DNA of 64,000 nt, taken from Roseiflexus sp. RS-1 (GTDB lineage: Bacteria; Chloroflexota; Chloroflexia; Chloroflexales; Roseiflexaceae). This document shows, in pieces, positions 63,305-64,000 of this stretch. The translations under genes and the position numbers were made by a program. The notes beneath the pieces are model-generated. The model searched no databases. It saw nothing but the letters and a program-made list of their open reading frames with translations, and was not told where the DNA came from. Position 1 is the first letter of the stretch, and each line of letters starts with the position of its first letter. The DNA is taken from positions 1,922,001 through 1,986,000 of the forward strand of contig NC_009523.1 in assembly GCF_000016665.1 (NCBI RefSeq). Reading direction: 5' to 3'.

Positions 63305-63361
63305 GCATTGTCAAGTCGAGCTTTTGTAAACCATTGCACCAGATCGGAAAGCAGGTCGGGC

Positions 63362-64000
63362 ATGCGCGGGCTTGTATCGGTCTTCCGCTCACACATCCGA
63401 TACAAAATCATCCTCCCCTACCTGGCGCTGACCCTGGTGGTGATGATGGCGGGGGCGGCGATTGCCGTTGGTCTGGTGGCGGCCTCGTGGGAAGAGCGGT
63501 TGCAGAACCAGCTTGCGCAGGTGGCGCGTAACACCACCGATGCCCTGGTGCGCCGCGAGCGCAACAATCTGGAGTTCTTGCGGCAGGTGGTGTTCGCGCC
63601 GGCCAACCAGGATATTCCGGCAGTCGCCGATGCGTTTGCCAGCGGTGACGATGAGCAGGTTATGCGCGCACTCGAACCGTACTATCGTTTTGGCGTTGGG
63701 AGCGTTAACCTCGATTTTGACCGCATGATCGCCTTTGATCGCAACGGCAAGACTCTCGTCGACTGGTTGCGCGTTTCAGAAGACCCTGACGCCCTGCCTG
63801 CCCGGATCACGACGACCGATCTGTCGGGGCTGGATTTTGTGCGCGCGATTGTCTCAGGAACAACGATTGACGGAAACGATAAATTTGCGAACCTGATCTA
63901 CTTTGCGCCTGATGTGCAACCCTATTTCTACACCGTTGCGCCGGTGCGCCGGGGAAATGACGTCGTCGGCGGGGTTCTGATTGCGGTCAAGTGTGATCGT
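63362..64000 (+). CDS. Membrane sensor protein, N-terminal part (3' end outside window)
   Basis: The frame stays open from ATG 63362 to the last base (213 codons). Residues 1-20 are basic cytoplasmic, 22-45 form a membrane helix (ILPYLALTLVVMMAGAAIAVGLV), and the following stretch is a Cache-like extracytoplasmic domain (LVRRERNNLEFLRQVVFAP..., DRMIAFDRNGKTLVDWLR, ending in a YTVAPVRRG...VGGVLIAVK pattern typical of double-Cache sensors). The output domain lies beyond the window; a histidine kinase, guanylate cyclase or chemoreceptor are all possible. It follows two soluble kinases, suggesting a signalling cluster. Confidence 0.8.
   Translation, partial: MRGLVSVFRSHIRYKIILPYLALTLVVMMAGAAIAVGLVAASWEERLQNQLAQVARNTTDALVRRERNNLEFLRQVVFAPANQDIPAVADAFASGDDEQVMRALEPYYRFGVGSVNLDFDRMIAFDRNGKTLVDWLRVSEDPDALPARITTTDLSGLDFVRAIVSGTTIDGNDKFANLIYFAPDVQPYFYTVAPVRRGNDVVGGVLIAVKCDR

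Overview
The window looks like chromosomal DNA from a filamentous anoxygenic phototroph of the Chloroflexi, most likely the genus Roseiflexus. The clues are high GC, secreted proteins carrying LPL-type segments, heptanucleotide arrays between genes, a glcD-glcE fusion and GAF-rich sensor kinases. This assignment comes from recalled family patterns, not from a database search. No rRNA, tRNA or CRISPR array was seen. The window cuts a gene at each edge: an MFS transporter on the left and a membrane sensor on the right.

Layout. 1-8.4 kb: MFS transporter end, a small protein with a J-domain-like C-terminus, a secreted protein, malQ, a GH2 beta-mannosidase with a hairpin leader, a winged-helix protein divergent from a secreted DUF4397 protein. 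8.4-16.4 kb: oligopeptidase B, a PfkB kinase, a rhamnulose-1-phosphate-aldolase-like protein, then an exonuclease / ATP-dependent DNA ligase / histone-deacetylase-fold cassette. 16.5-26 kb: one compact minus-strand C-P lyase operon, phnDCEE-GHIJKLM, covering phosphonate import and cleavage, with a Pho-box-like promoter array upstream. 26-33.4 kb: RDD membrane protein, CAP-domain secreted protein, a repeat-rich stretch with one IS4-like insertion sequence, a histidine phosphatase, and a ribbon-helix-helix/VOC fusion protein preceded by three 82-bp promoter/operator-like repeats. 33.4-40.8 kb: a minus-strand run reading lon, an APH-type kinase, a CoA transferase, a SEC-C protein and a polytopic membrane protein. 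41-55 kb: small membrane protein, secreted metalloprotease and LmbE deacetylase, ComEC without its nuclease domain, a giant secreted amidase, dTDP-glucose dehydratase, GlcD-GlcE fusion, FKBP, RarD. 55.7-64 kb: two soluble GAF/PAS histidine kinases around a zinc-ribbon membrane protein and a UDP-glucose/GDP-mannose dehydrogenase, then the start of a membrane sensor.

Intergenic DNA is unusually structured. There are four 7-bp repeat arrays, a roughly 117-bp MITE-like family with terminal inverted repeats, including a 68-bp tandem amplification, and a second dispersed family built on a G/C-rich hairpin. The insertion sequence sits inside a copy of the second family with a visible 11-bp target duplication. 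The most attractive candidate for a little-described system is the ribbon-helix-helix/VOC protein with its triple repeat promoter. The ligase-exonuclease-deacetylase cassette and the heptamer arrays that reach into start and stop codons come next.
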